Positions 1 through 8,723 of a DNA stretch of 64,000 nt are shown here, in pieces (the stretch's first letter is position 1; each line of letters starts with the position of its first letter). Source of the DNA: Roseibium aggregatum IAM 12614 (GTDB lineage Bacteria > Pseudomonadota > Alphaproteobacteria > Rhizobiales > Stappiaceae). Under the pieces are notes generated by a model. It searched no databases and was not told the origin of the DNA. It saw only the letters and a list, made by a program, of their open reading frames with translations. The translations under genes and the position numbers were made by a program. Location: positions 124,001-188,000 of the forward strand of contig NZ_AAUW01000002.1 in assembly GCF_000168975.1 (NCBI RefSeq), read 5' to 3'.

Positions 1-699
1 ACCTTCGAAAACTTCACCGAGGTGCTCTGGCGCCAGTCCGTTACCCTGCGCGCCTTCGCCAATTCCACGATCATCGCCGGATCGGCAGCACTAGCCATCG
101 CCTTTGTCAGCCTGTTCCTGGCCTATTTCCTCGCGCACCGGAAACGGGCCCACCGAAACTGGGCAAACCTTGCGCTGACACAGTCGGAAATCGCCTTTGC
201 GGTTCCCGGTCTGGTGATGTCGATCGCCTTCATTCTGGCCTTCATCCGGCCCCTGCCACTTTTGAACATCTCGCTCTACGGCACACTCTGGATCATTCTG
301 ATTGCTTATGTCTCCGTCTTCCTGGCAGTCGGCCTGAAACCGGTCGCCGCCGCCTTCCTGCAGATGGACCGCTCGCTGGAAGATGCGGCACGGGTGGCCG
401 GCGCCGGCTTCTTCCGGCGCATGACGCGGATCTTCACCCCGCTCGCAGCCCCGGCGGCTGCCTCCGGGGCAATCCTGGTGTTCCTGACCGCTTACAATGA
501 AGTGACGGTTTCCGCCCTGCTCTGGTCGACCGGCAACGAAACCATCGGCACCACGATCTTCAACTACGAAGACGGCGGCTACACCACCCTTGCCGCGTCC
601 ATGTCGGTGGTAGTGGTTGCCGCAACGATTTTCATCATGCTGGCAATGAACGCGCTTGCAAAGCGGGTACCGGCCGGGACGATCCCGTGGAAGGATTGA
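1..699 (+). CDS. ABC transporter permease, C-terminal part (FbpB/ThiP-like), cut by window edge
   Basis: The reading frame is open from base 1, so the 5' end lies outside the window; 232 residues are visible. Several hydrophobic segments are separated by short loops. The permease EAA-type cytoplasmic loop (EDAARVAGAGFFRRMTRIF, about residues 126-144 of the visible part) would dock on the ATPase. The composition and spacing resemble the second half of the double-length iron(III)-type permeases (FbpB, SfuB), but substrate cannot be read from sequence. The gene ends 152 bases before the stop of a convergent ABC ATPase gene, with a palindromic repeat between them. Family assignment is firm; the iron role is only a family default. 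Confidence 0.85.
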   Translation, partial: TFENFTEVLWRQSVTLRAFANSTIIAGSAALAIAFVSLFLAYFLAHRKRAHRNWANLALTQSEIAFAVPGLVMSIAFILAFIRPLPLLNISLYGTLWIILIAYVSVFLAVGLKPVAAAFLQMDRSLEDAARVAGAGFFRRMTRIFTPLAAPAAASGAILVFLTAYNEVTVSALLWSTGNETIGTTIFNYEDGGYTTLAASMSVVVVAATIFIMLAMNALAKRVPAGTIPWKD

Positions 700-715
700 G
701 CGATATTCGCAGCTC

Positions 716-837
716 TTGTCATCCCGGGCAAAGCGCAGCGCAGACCTGGGATCGAGTAACCGCAGGCATCGGGGATACGCCAAATCTGCTGCGGCGTACT
801 GGATCCCGGTCTTGGCTATGCCAAACCGGGATGACAA
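716..837. repeat. Intergenic palindromic repeat, family A copy 1
   Basis: The outer arms TTGTCATCCCGG and CCGGGATGACAA are exact complements, and the inner arms stay partly complementary (AGACCTGGGATC against GGATCCCGGTCT). It sits between two convergent gene ends. Related copies lie at 53899-54027 and, decayed, near 56155-56297. It could fold in RNA from either strand and act as a bidirectional terminator. Confidence 0.75.
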
Positions 838-850
838 CAAGGAACAAAAC

Positions 851-1897
851 TCATTCCGGCAGCACCCAGCCTCGGAGAACCGTGAGCCGAAGGATCTCCC
901 CCGGTTCCGCCTTGCGGTGTAGCATCATCAGAAGCGGCTGCGAAAGGCCGTCGAGACGGACAAAGACATCCCAATACCCGCCGCGATAGATCGTCCGCTC
1001 AACCGTTGCCTTGAAACCGGAAGCCCCTGTTGCCAGCACAAGATGCTCGGGTCGCAGCAACAAAGTCGACGGACCGGGAACCGTTTCCTCCGGGCAATCG
1101 ACAACTGCGGAAATCTCGCCGAAGCACACCTGCGCCTCACCGCCGTCGACCCGTTCCACGTCCACGGAAACCAGGGTACTGCGGCCGATGAAACCGGCGA
1201 CCTTTTTCGAATTCGGCCGGCGGTAAAGCGTGTCGGGATCCGCCACCTGCAAGATGCTGCCGTCCCACATCACCGCCACCTTGTCGGCAAGGGCCATCGC
1301 CTCGCGCTGGTCATGGGTGATGAACAGGGTCGTTGCGCCGCTTGCCCTGTGGAACGCCGCAAGCTCCTCTTCCATCGCGCTGCGCAGATGGGGGTCGAGA
1401 TTGGCGAGCGGTTCGTCCATCAAGACGGTGCGTGCTCCTTGCGCCAGGCACCGCGCCAGCGCCACCCGCTGACGTTGACCGCCGGAAAGTTCAGCCGGTT
1501 TGCGCTGGCCGTAGGGTGTCAGGGCCACCGTTTCCAGACACTCCGCCACACGGGCAGCCACCGCGCCCCGCGTCTCTCCTGCCGTTTCCAGCGGAAAGGC
1601 GACATTGGCAGCAACATTCATATGCGGCCAAAGCGCATAGGACTGAAACACCACCCCCACCTGGCGCTGCTCGGGCGGCAGGTGCAGCCCCTTGCCCGCA
1701 ACGGCCTGCCCGCCAAGCGTTATCTCGCCCGCATCGACCGGCTCCAGTCCGGCAATGGCACGCAGCAGGGTAGACTTGCCGCAGCCGGAGGGGCCGAGCA
1801 CCACGAAAAACGTGCCGTCCTCGATGGAAAGCGACACATTGTTCAGCGCCTTATGGGCATCGAAGGACTTGGTAACAGAAGCAAGCTGGATGGACAT
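851..1897 (-). CDS. ABC transporter ATP-binding protein (FbpC/PotA type)
   Basis: A 348-residue ATPase. The nucleotide-binding domain has Walker A GPSGCGKST (about residues 35-43), Q-loop VFQSYALWP, signature LSGGQRQRVALARCLA, Walker B TVLMDEPLANLDP and switch histidine ITHDQ. The C-terminal roughly 110 residues form a TOBE-like domain (VGFIGRSTLV onward), as in iron(III) and polyamine importers. It lies 55 bases downstream of a kinase-like gene on the same strand and is probably cotranscribed with it. It converges on the permease fragment at the left edge, so if they are partners they are not in one operon. No periplasmic binding protein is visible here. The substrate is unknown. Confidence 0.88.
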   Translation of the reverse strand: MSIQLASVTKSFDAHKALNNVSLSIEDGTFFVVLGPSGCGKSTLLRAIAGLEPVDAGEITLGGQAVAGKGLHLPPEQRQVGVVFQSYALWPHMNVAANVAFPLETAGETRGAVAARVAECLETVALTPYGQRKPAELSGGQRQRVALARCLAQGARTVLMDEPLANLDPHLRSAMEEELAAFHRASGATTLFITHDQREAMALADKVAVMWDGSILQVADPDTLYRRPNSKKVAGFIGRSTLVSVDVERVDGGEAQVCFGEISAVVDCPEETVPGPSTLLLRPEHLVLATGASGFKATVERTIYRGGYWDVFVRLDGLSQPLLMMLHRKAEPGEILRLTVLRGWVLPE

Positions 1898-1952
1898 GCC
1901 TCCCGTTAGCGCTCTCCCATGACAGATTGATTACAAGCGCTGCGAACGCCCC

Positions 1953-2870
1953 TCATCGGCCGCGCAAACGCAACAGCAGGTCGACTTCCTCTTCCAGCGC
2001 ACGGCCATAGGCCCGCGCCGCCGGGGCATTGGAATGCATCAGGGTTTCATGCCGGAACAGGCAATAGGCCGCCAGGCACCAGTGATAGGCGCCGCGTTCC
2101 TTCAGGAAATGCGCGACCGTTTCCTGAACCGGATAGCGCGTCAAGAACACCTCCTCCGCATGGGCAACCAGCGGGTGAAGGCCATAGAGTGTTGCAAGAC
2201 CCGGCGAGACAAAACAGGCGATATCCTCCACCGGATCGCCAAGCCCTGCAAATTGCCAGTCGATCAGCCGGGCGCCGTCGCCGGTTGCCTGGATCGTACC
2301 GAGACAGAAACTGCGATGAACGAGCGACCGCTTGATCTCGCGTGGCTCGACTACCTTGTCGGCTGGGCGCAGGCGCTTGAGGTTGGCTGCCTTGCGGCTC
2401 ATTGGAATGAGCGCCAGCATGGCATCGCCCCGCGCCAGCACCTCGTGATACCCGGCCGGAACGGTCTGGTGCCCCGGCACCGGTTCGCTCAAGGCAGCGA
2501 AGCGCCCGATCAGTTCCGCCGCCTCGCCGACATCGATCTCATTGTCGACAGGGGTCGGATAGCCATAGATCAAAATCGGTGTTTTCACCGGGCTGTAGGT
2601 GAAAGCTTCCAGTTCCGGCGACAGGCCGTGGCGGGAAAGCACGGCAAGGGCATCGGCTTCCTGACGCGGCAAGGTCGGATAAAGCGGGTTGTCCTCGTTT
2701 TCGGGAAAAAACTCCTTGATGACGTAGCTTCGCCCGGGCGTGTCGAGGCGCCAGAACCGTGAGGTATAGGCAACCGGCAACGGCCGCAGGCGCGCCGCCC
2801 CCCAGTCCTTCACCGGCAGCAGCGTTTTCAAATAGGCCAGAAGGTCTGTATCCGACAGCGACAGGCGCAC
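1953..2870 (-). CDS. Aminoglycoside/choline kinase-like (APH-fold) protein with altered catalytic loop
   Basis: A 305-residue protein with a GTG start preceded by AGGGG. The middle and C-terminal parts match the APH/choline-kinase fold: the N-lobe lysine motif YVIKEFFPE (about residues 49-57) and the metal-binding stretch LIDWQFAGLGDPVEDIA (about 206-222). The catalytic loop, normally HxDxxxxN, reads VHRSFCLGTI (about 188-197), with Asp replaced by Ser and Asn by Thr, so kinase activity is doubtful by the usual mechanism. It is divergent from the MttB-like methyltransferase gene across about 225 bases and leads into the ABC ATPase gene. A role in quaternary-amine metabolism is inferred from context only. 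Confidence 0.75.
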   Translation of the reverse strand: MRLSLSDTDLLAYLKTLLPVKDWGAARLRPLPVAYTSRFWRLDTPGRSYVIKEFFPENEDNPLYPTLPRQEADALAVLSRHGLSPELEAFTYSPVKTPILIYGYPTPVDNEIDVGEAAELIGRFAALSEPVPGHQTVPAGYHEVLARGDAMLALIPMSRKAANLKRLRPADKVVEPREIKRSLVHRSFCLGTIQATGDGARLIDWQFAGLGDPVEDIACFVSPGLATLYGLHPLVAHAEEVFLTRYPVQETVAHFLKERGAYHWCLAAYCLFRHETLMHSNAPAARAYGRALEEEVDLLLRLRGR

Positions 2871-3095
2871 CAGGGATCCCCTCGAAAAGTCTCTGTGTTC
2901 TGATCGCTTTGAAGGACCTTGCCGTCAAGCCCCGATTGGTCCGCAAGGGCTGATGAGCCAGACACCGGTCGCCGATGTCGGAGTTGTAGCACTGGCCGTC
3001 GTTCTGAGACTGCCCGCCGAAAGCGCCGTCTCAAGTAACGTCGGATGAAATGGCACCGGACCGCACTCCGGCTTTCTGCAACAGTGGCGGACGAC

Positions 3096-4673
3096 ATGAC
3101 CCATGACATCGAAACGGCCGCGCTTGCCGAGACGGCTCCGGCACGGCGCGGACGGCGGCGCAGGGGCGGCGACAAGGCCGGACCGGATCTCTTTCCGCAA
3201 AAGCCCTTCAAGCAGCCTCGGCATATCTTCAAGCCGCTGGAAGCTGTTTCCGCTGACGAACTGGAAGCGATCCACGACGCATCCATGCGCGTTCTGGAAG
3301 AGATCGGCATCGACTTCCTGCATGAGGAGGCGAGGCAGATCCTGAAAGACGCCGGTGCCGACATCACGCCGGGTGATGACCGTGTGCGCATGGACCGGGC
3401 GATGGTGGAGGAACTTGTCGCCAAGGCTCCGCCCGAGTTCACGATCCGCGCCCGCAACAGGGCGCATGATCTGCTGGTGGGCGGCAATGCCCTTGCCTTT
3501 TCCTGCGTGGCAAGCGCGCCCAACGCCGTCGACCGCGACCACGGCCGTCGCCCCGGCAACCAGGAGGACTATCGCAACTTCCTGAAGCTCGCCCAGTTCT
3601 TCAACATCATTCACTGCGTCATGGGCTATCCGGTCGAACCGGTCGATATCCACGCGTCCGTGCGCCATCTGGACTGCGTTGCCGACATGCTGCGGCTGAC
3701 CGACAAGGTCTTTCACATCTATTCGCTCGGCAAGGAGCGCAACCTCGACGGACTGGAACTGACCCGGATCGGCTACGGGCTGACGCGGGAGGAATTCATC
3801 GAGACCCCCTGCGTGGCAACGGTCATCAACACCTCCTCACCGCTGAGGCTCGACACACCGATGCTGCAGGGCCTGATCGAAATGGCCAAGGCCGGCCAGG
3901 TCTCCATCGTCACGCCCTTTACCCTTGCCGGAGCCATGGCTCCCGTCACGGTGGCAGGTGCACTGACCCTGCAGAACGCGGAAGCCCTCGCCGGGATCGC
4001 CTTCGCCCAGCTTGTCCGGCCGGGCGCTCCGGTGGTCTATGGCGGCTTTACCTCCAATGTCGACATGAAATCCGGCGCGCCTGCCTTCGGCACGCCGGAA
4101 TACATGAAGGCGGCAATCGTCGGCGGCCAGCTTGCCCGCCGCTATCATCTTCCCTATCGCTCGTCCGGCGTATGCGCGGCCAACACCGTCGACTACCAGG
4201 CGGCGCTGGAAACCACCCTGTCGGAATGGGGCGCGATCAATGGCGGTGCACATATCATCAAACATGCAGCCGGCTGGCTGGAAGGCGGATTGAGCGCCGG
4301 TTTCGAGAAATTCATCACCGACATCGACCTGCTGCAGAAGATCGCCGAATACCTGACACCGCTCGACGTCTCGGAAGCTGCCCTTGCCGTCGATGCGATC
4401 CGCGAAGTCGGGCCTGCGGGCCACTTCTTCGGCACCCAGCACACCCAGGACCGCTACAAGGACGCTTTCTACGCCCCCATCGTATCCGACTGGCGCAATT
4501 ACGAAACCTGGGCAGAGGCCGGCAGCCCGACCGCCTACGACAAGGCGAACAGGCTCTACAAGAAGGCTCTGGAAGCCTATGAGCAACCGCCGCTCGATCC
4601 GGCCATCGATGAGGAAATCACCGCCTTCGTCGAAAAGCGCAAGGCCGAGGGCGGCGTCCCGACAGACTTCTGA
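3096..4673 (+). CDS. Trimethylamine methyltransferase (MttB) family protein, non-pyrrolysine type
   Basis: A 525-residue protein from the preferred ATG (MTHDIETAALAETAPARR). An upstream ATG at 3045 would add 17 atypical residues. After a basic Arg-rich N-terminus the whole length follows the MttB-superfamily TIM barrel. There is no in-frame amber codon, so it belongs to the branch lacking pyrrolysine. Characterised non-Pyl members demethylate quaternary amines such as glycine betaine, passing the methyl to a corrinoid protein; no corrinoid protein gene is visible here. The next gene, 66 bases on, is a dimethylglycine-dehydrogenase-type FAD/GcvT protein, which fits stepwise removal of N-methyl groups. 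The exact substrate is unknown. Confidence 0.88.
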   Translation: MTHDIETAALAETAPARRGRRRRGGDKAGPDLFPQKPFKQPRHIFKPLEAVSADELEAIHDASMRVLEEIGIDFLHEEARQILKDAGADITPGDDRVRMDRAMVEELVAKAPPEFTIRARNRAHDLLVGGNALAFSCVASAPNAVDRDHGRRPGNQEDYRNFLKLAQFFNIIHCVMGYPVEPVDIHASVRHLDCVADMLRLTDKVFHIYSLGKERNLDGLELTRIGYGLTREEFIETPCVATVINTSSPLRLDTPMLQGLIEMAKAGQVSIVTPFTLAGAMAPVTVAGALTLQNAEALAGIAFAQLVRPGAPVVYGGFTSNVDMKSGAPAFGTPEYMKAAIVGGQLARRYHLPYRSSGVCAANTVDYQAALETTLSEWGAINGGAHIIKHAAGWLEGGLSAGFEKFITDIDLLQKIAEYLTPLDVSEAALAVDAIREVGPAGHFFGTQHTQDRYKDAFYAPIVSDWRNYETWAEAGSPTAYDKANRLYKKALEAYEQPPLDPAIDEEITAFVEKRKAEGGVPTDF

Positions 4674-4739
4674 TCATTTCACGTTCACCGATTGAACACG
4701 GCCTGCCGCGCAAGAGCAGGCGCTTCCGGAGCAGATTGC

Positions 4740-7175
4740 ATGAATACCCACACTCAGGTTGTTGTCATTGGCGGTGGCGTTGTCGGCTGCAGCGTTCTGT
4801 ATCACCTGACCAAACTCGGCTGGAAAGACGTCACGCTGATCGAGCGCGACGAACTGACCTCAGGCTCTTCCTGGCACGCGGCCGGCGGTTTCCACACCCT
4901 CAACGGTGATCCGAACGTTGCCCAGCTTCAGAGCTACACCGTCGATCTCTACAAGGAGCTGGAGGAAATCTCCGGCCAGTCCTGCAGCCTGCACCTGACC
5001 GGCGGCGTGATGCTGGCCGACACACCCGAGCGCATGGACTTCCTGCGCCTGGCCCAGGCTAAGGGCCGCTATCTCGGCATGGACCTGGAGCTGATTTCCG
5101 TTTCCGAAGCCAAGAAGATGTTCCCGCTTCTGGACGAAAAACACTTCATCGGCGCGCTCTGGGACCCGATCGAAGGCCATCTCGACCCCTCCGGCACCAC
5201 CCATGCCTATGCCAAGGCCGCCCGCGTCAACGGCGCGACCGTGCTGCGCCACACCAAGGTGGAAGACCTGGTTCAAACGCCGGACGGAACCTGGGATGTC
5301 ATCACCAACAAGGGTACGATCCACGCCGAGCACGTGGTCAACGCAGGGGGGCTGTGGGCGCGCGAATGCGGGCGCATGGTCGGTTTGGAGTTACCGGTGC
5401 TCGCCATGGAGCACATGTACCTCCTGACCGACGAGATGGAGGAAGTGACCTCACACAACGAAGCCGCGGGCAAGGAGCTGATCGGCGTGCTGGATTTCGG
5501 CGGCGAGATCTACACCCGCCAGGAAGGCAAGGGCGTGCTGCTCGGAACCTACGAGCAGAACTGCCGCCCGTGGAGCCCGCGCCAGACCCCCTGGGACTTC
5601 GGCCATGAACTGCTGGCACCTGATCTCGACCGGATCGCGCCGGAGCTGGAAGTCGGCTTCGAGCATTTCCCGGCCCTTCAGAATGCCGGCATCAAGCAGA
5701 TCATCAACGGGCCTTTCACCTTCGCCCCGGACGGCAACCCGCTGGTCGGTCCGGTGCGCGGTCTTCGGAACTACTGGGTTGCCTGCGGTGTCATGGCCGG
5801 GTTCAGCCAGGGCGGCGGCGTCGGCCTGACGCTGGCCAACTGGATGATCAACGGCGACCCCGGCTACGACATCTGGGGCATGGACGTTGCCCGCTATGGC
5901 ACCTGGGCAACGCTGTCCTACACCAATGCCAAGGTTCAGGAAAATTACCGCCGCCGCTTCCGGATCCGGTTCCCGAACGAGGAACTGCCGGCAGGCAGGC
6001 CGCAGCAGACGACGCCGCTTTACGACCGCATGCTGGCCCAGGGCGCAGTCATGGGCGACAGCTGGGGCCTGGAAACACCGCTGTGGTTCGCTCCGGACGG
6101 CGTGGAAGCCAGGGACATCGTCTCCTATCACCGCTCCAACGATTTTGAGCATATCGGTGCCGAGTGCCGGGCCGTGCGTGAGAGTGTGGGCGTGACGGAG
6201 ACCGCCAACTTCGCCAAATACGAGATCACAGGCCCGGGCGCGGAAAGCTTCCTGTCACTGCTGATGACCAACACCATGCCGAAGGTCGGTCGCATCGTGC
6301 TGACGCCGATGCTGAACGAAAACGGCAAGCTGATCGGCGATTTCACCATCGCCCGCGCCAGTGATCAGACGTTCTACATGTGGGGCTCGTCCCAGGCCGA
6401 GATCTATCACATGCGCTGGTTCGAAAAGCACCTGCCAGAGGACGGCTCGGTGACGATCCGCGCCATCAATCTCGGCTGGGTTGGTCTGTCCATCGCCGGC
6501 CCGAATTCGCGCAAGGTTCTGGAGAAGATCACCGGAGACGATGTCTCGGGCGAAGCCTTCCGCTTCATGGACTTCCGCGAGATGGACGTCGCCAACGCGC
6601 CCTGCAAGGTCAACCGCATCACCTACACGGGCGACCTTGGCTACGAGATCTGGATGGCGCCGGAGTATCAGCGCCAGGTCTATGATGCCCTGATGACAGC
6701 CGGGGCCGAGTTCAACATCGTCAACTTCGGCATGCGCGCCCTGCTCTGCCTGCGACTGGAAAAGAACTTCGGCACCTGGTTCCGCGAGTTCCGCCCGATC
6801 TACGGTCCTTTCGAAGCCGATCTTGGCCGTTTCGTGAAACTGTCCAAGGACGCCTTCATCGGCAAGGACGCGGCCCAGAAAGAGTTCGATGAAGGGCCGA
6901 AGCGCCTGCGCGTCAGCTTCGTGGTCGACGCTTCGGACGCCGACGTCATGGGCGATGAGCCCGTGTGGCACGATGGCAAGGTGATCGGCTGGGTGACCTC
7001 CGGCGGTTACGCCCACTACCTGCGCAAATCCCTCGCGCAAGGCTACATTCCAACGGAGCTGGCAACACTCACGCAGGAAGGCGCCTTCGAGATCGAAATC
7101 CTTGGCGAGCGCCGCAAGGCCACGATCATCAGCGAACCGCTCTTCGACCCCAAAGCCGAACGCATGCGCATGTGA
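4740..7175 (+). CDS. FAD-dependent dehydrogenase with GcvT domain (dimethylglycine/sarcosine dehydrogenase family)
   Basis: An 811-residue two-part enzyme. The N-terminal half is a DAO-type FAD domain (VVVIGGGVVGCSVLYHL, residues 7-23). GSSWHAAGG places His46 where this family attaches FAD covalently. The C-terminal half (about 420-811) is a GcvT-like tetrahydrofolate domain, which receives the oxidised methyl group as methylene-THF in characterised members. The ATG at 4740 is chosen because GGAG lies 8 bases upstream; an earlier in-frame start at 4692 has no such site. It follows the MttB-like gene and probably forms an operon with it. Dimethylglycine or sarcosine is the likeliest substrate type but is not proven. 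Confidence 0.9.
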   Translation: MNTHTQVVVIGGGVVGCSVLYHLTKLGWKDVTLIERDELTSGSSWHAAGGFHTLNGDPNVAQLQSYTVDLYKELEEISGQSCSLHLTGGVMLADTPERMDFLRLAQAKGRYLGMDLELISVSEAKKMFPLLDEKHFIGALWDPIEGHLDPSGTTHAYAKAARVNGATVLRHTKVEDLVQTPDGTWDVITNKGTIHAEHVVNAGGLWARECGRMVGLELPVLAMEHMYLLTDEMEEVTSHNEAAGKELIGVLDFGGEIYTRQEGKGVLLGTYEQNCRPWSPRQTPWDFGHELLAPDLDRIAPELEVGFEHFPALQNAGIKQIINGPFTFAPDGNPLVGPVRGLRNYWVACGVMAGFSQGGGVGLTLANWMINGDPGYDIWGMDVARYGTWATLSYTNAKVQENYRRRFRIRFPNEELPAGRPQQTTPLYDRMLAQGAVMGDSWGLETPLWFAPDGVEARDIVSYHRSNDFEHIGAECRAVRESVGVTETANFAKYEITGPGAESFLSLLMTNTMPKVGRIVLTPMLNENGKLIGDFTIARASDQTFYMWGSSQAEIYHMRWFEKHLPEDGSVTIRAINLGWVGLSIAGPNSRKVLEKITGDDVSGEAFRFMDFREMDVANAPCKVNRITYTGDLGYEIWMAPEYQRQVYDALMTAGAEFNIVNFGMRALLCLRLEKNFGTWFREFRPIYGPFEADLGRFVKLSKDAFIGKDAAQKEFDEGPKRLRVSFVVDASDADVMGDEPVWHDGKVIGWVTSGGYAHYLRKSLAQGYIPTELATLTQEGAFEIEILGERRKATIISEPLFDPKAERMRM

Positions 7176-7322
7176 GGGTTTGGTCTGGCCGGGCGAACCT
7201 GCCCGGCGATACGCCTGCCTCGGCGTACATCGTGTCGGAACACAGGCTGAAATTCATCAATGATTTCCGCGCATGGGGCCGTCCAATCTTCCCCCAGACA
7301 TCCTGAGTCTCGTCTCTCACAA

Positions 7323-7365
7323 CCTCATCCTTCGAGACGGCGCTTCGCACCTCCTCAGGATGAGG
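7323..7365. repeat. Intergenic palindromic repeat, family B copy 1
   Basis: Perfect 9-base arms, CCTCATCCT and AGGATGAGG, enclose TTCGAGACGGCGC and CACCTC. It lies in the 289-base space between the convergent ends of the FAD/GcvT gene and a small secreted-protein gene; nothing else is evident in that space. Similar cores recur at 11373-11631. Confidence 0.7.
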
Positions 7366-7464
7366 AGTTTGGTGGGGACTGGTAGATTGTCATGCAACCT
7401 GAGTAAACCGACGGCAGAAGCCAGTCGGCTTATCAGAACACGCCTGCAGACCGAGTCCCGACGT

Positions 7465-7773
7465 TTACTTCAACCGGATGATCTTCGGCCCAAGGGCGCG
7501 CACGTAATCGCTCTGGTTGGCGAACACCATCACGTTGGTCTCGGTCACTTCGGTCTGCTTCAGTTCCAGCGGCGTCTTGCCGTCCGGATTGACGATCACC
7601 TTGCGGGTCGGCGGCAGGCCGCGGAAGACCAGAACACCGGCTTCCTTGGTCACGATGGCGCCGTAGGGCTCGTTGTGGACAATGCGCGTCGTGCCGCTTT
7701 CGGCCTGCGCCGCGGCTCCAAGGGCGATGCTCATGCCGGCTGCAGCCAGCAGGGTTTTGCAGAACGAATTCAT
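7465..7773 (-). CDS. Small secreted protein of unknown function
   Basis: A 102-residue protein. The ATG at 7773 gives a clean Sec signal peptide (MNSFCKTLLAAAGMSIALGAAAQA, cleavage likely after AQA). The mature part is about 78 residues, rich in Val, Thr and Pro (TRIVHNEPYGAIVTKEAGVL near its start, GPKIIRLK at the end). This resembles a small beta-rich periplasmic domain, but I recognise no family. It stands alone on its strand. The GC content, codon use and signal peptide support a real gene. Confidence 0.7.
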   Translation of the reverse strand: MNSFCKTLLAAAGMSIALGAAAQAESGTTRIVHNEPYGAIVTKEAGVLVFRGLPPTRKVIVNPDGKTPLELKQTEVTETNVMVFANQSDYVRALGPKIIRLK

Positions 7774-7895
7774 GACACGTCTCGCTGTTAACGCTTCATT
7801 TACCATGAATCGTAACCGCTCGTTAACTTTTGCGCCAGAGCCTCTGCGGGTTTCTCCCGGGAAACGGCATTTATGGTTAACGCGAAACGCCAGCG

Positions 7896-8723
7896 TCAGG
7901 CCAGCACGGGATAACCGCGTTCAGTGGCCTCGGCTTCCATTTTCAAGATCACCGCATAATCGTCGGAAGACAGGTTCGAAAAGCCGTGAATGCCGAGACG
8001 TTCGCGGCTTTCTTGCGCTTCAGGGGCCGTAAAGACCCCGGCAACGGCCTCGGTTATCAGGCCGAGTTCCGCGTCGCTGAACTGGCAGGAGGTAATCAGG
8101 GGCAACCCGGGTGCAGACGCTGTGCGTGCAAGCGGCCGCAACTGCCGCGCCAGGTCCGGCACCTCCCGGCAGACCAGGGCCCAGCAGACCGCGTCGATCG
8201 AAGCGATGTCGGCCTTGCCGTCCGCGACGGCCTTTAACGAGTCCAGATGACTGCCGCTCTCGCCCACGCCTGAAAAGAAACATCCGCCGTTTTCAAGCTG
8301 CGCCACCGCGTGACGAAAGGCATTCATGCCCGACTGGCTGTCCGGACCGTTGAAGACGGCCCGCTTCCCGCGCAAGTCTTCCAGGTTCTGATGGGCACTG
8401 TCGCGCTTTACGATAAGCTGGCTGCAATAGCGTGGGCCATCACACCCTTCGGCATCGTAATGAGGCGTCCCCACCAGCCTGACCTTGCCTGAGAGTGCAT
8501 GGGTCAGCGGATAACCGCAGGTCTGCGACAGGAGAAGATCCGGATCCGTCCAGGCGTCAGCAAGGTCACGCCCCTCCGGCCAGGGACGGATGTCACGATC
8601 CGTCAGGTTCAGAGCATGACAAAGTGCGGACTGAAGTGCGCTTTCAAGATCCTGCGTCGCAGCGTGCACTTCCGGCCAGTCATACATCGGCAACCGGACG
8701 GCGAGAAAAGATCTTCCGGTCAA
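7896..8723 (-). CDS. PhnD-like (phosphate/phosphonate-binding type) protein without a signal peptide
   Basis: About 275 residues from a TTG start that overlaps the desaturase stop in TTGA; an ATG at 8687 is the alternative. I prefer the TTG because the family-like opening FLAVRLPMYDWPE lies upstream of that ATG. The body shows type-II periplasmic-binding features: LSQTCGYPL, the conserved block GPRYCSQLIVKRDS, RAVFNGPDSQSGMNAFRHA, and DIASIDAVCWAL. There is no signal peptide or lipobox, and no ABC permease or ATPase gene adjoins it, so it may be a cytoplasmic ligand-binding protein rather than part of an importer. The ligand is unknown. Coupling to a fatty acid desaturase gene is unusual. Confidence 0.72.
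   Translation of the reverse strand: MTGRSFLAVRLPMYDWPEVHAATQDLESALQSALCHALNLTDRDIRPWPEGRDLADAWTDPDLLLSQTCGYPLTHALSGKVRLVGTPHYDAEGCDGPRYCSQLIVKRDSAHQNLEDLRGKRAVFNGPDSQSGMNAFRHAVAQLENGGCFFSGVGESGSHLDSLKAVADGKADIASIDAVCWALVCREVPDLARQLRPLARTASAPGLPLITSCQFSDAELGLITEAVAGVFTAPEAQESRERLGIHGFSNLSSDDYAVILKMEAEATERGYPVLA

Noticed and set aside
3096..4673. Possible pyrrolysine codon in the MttB homologue
   Set aside because: The frame contains no internal amber codon, so it is the non-Pyl type.
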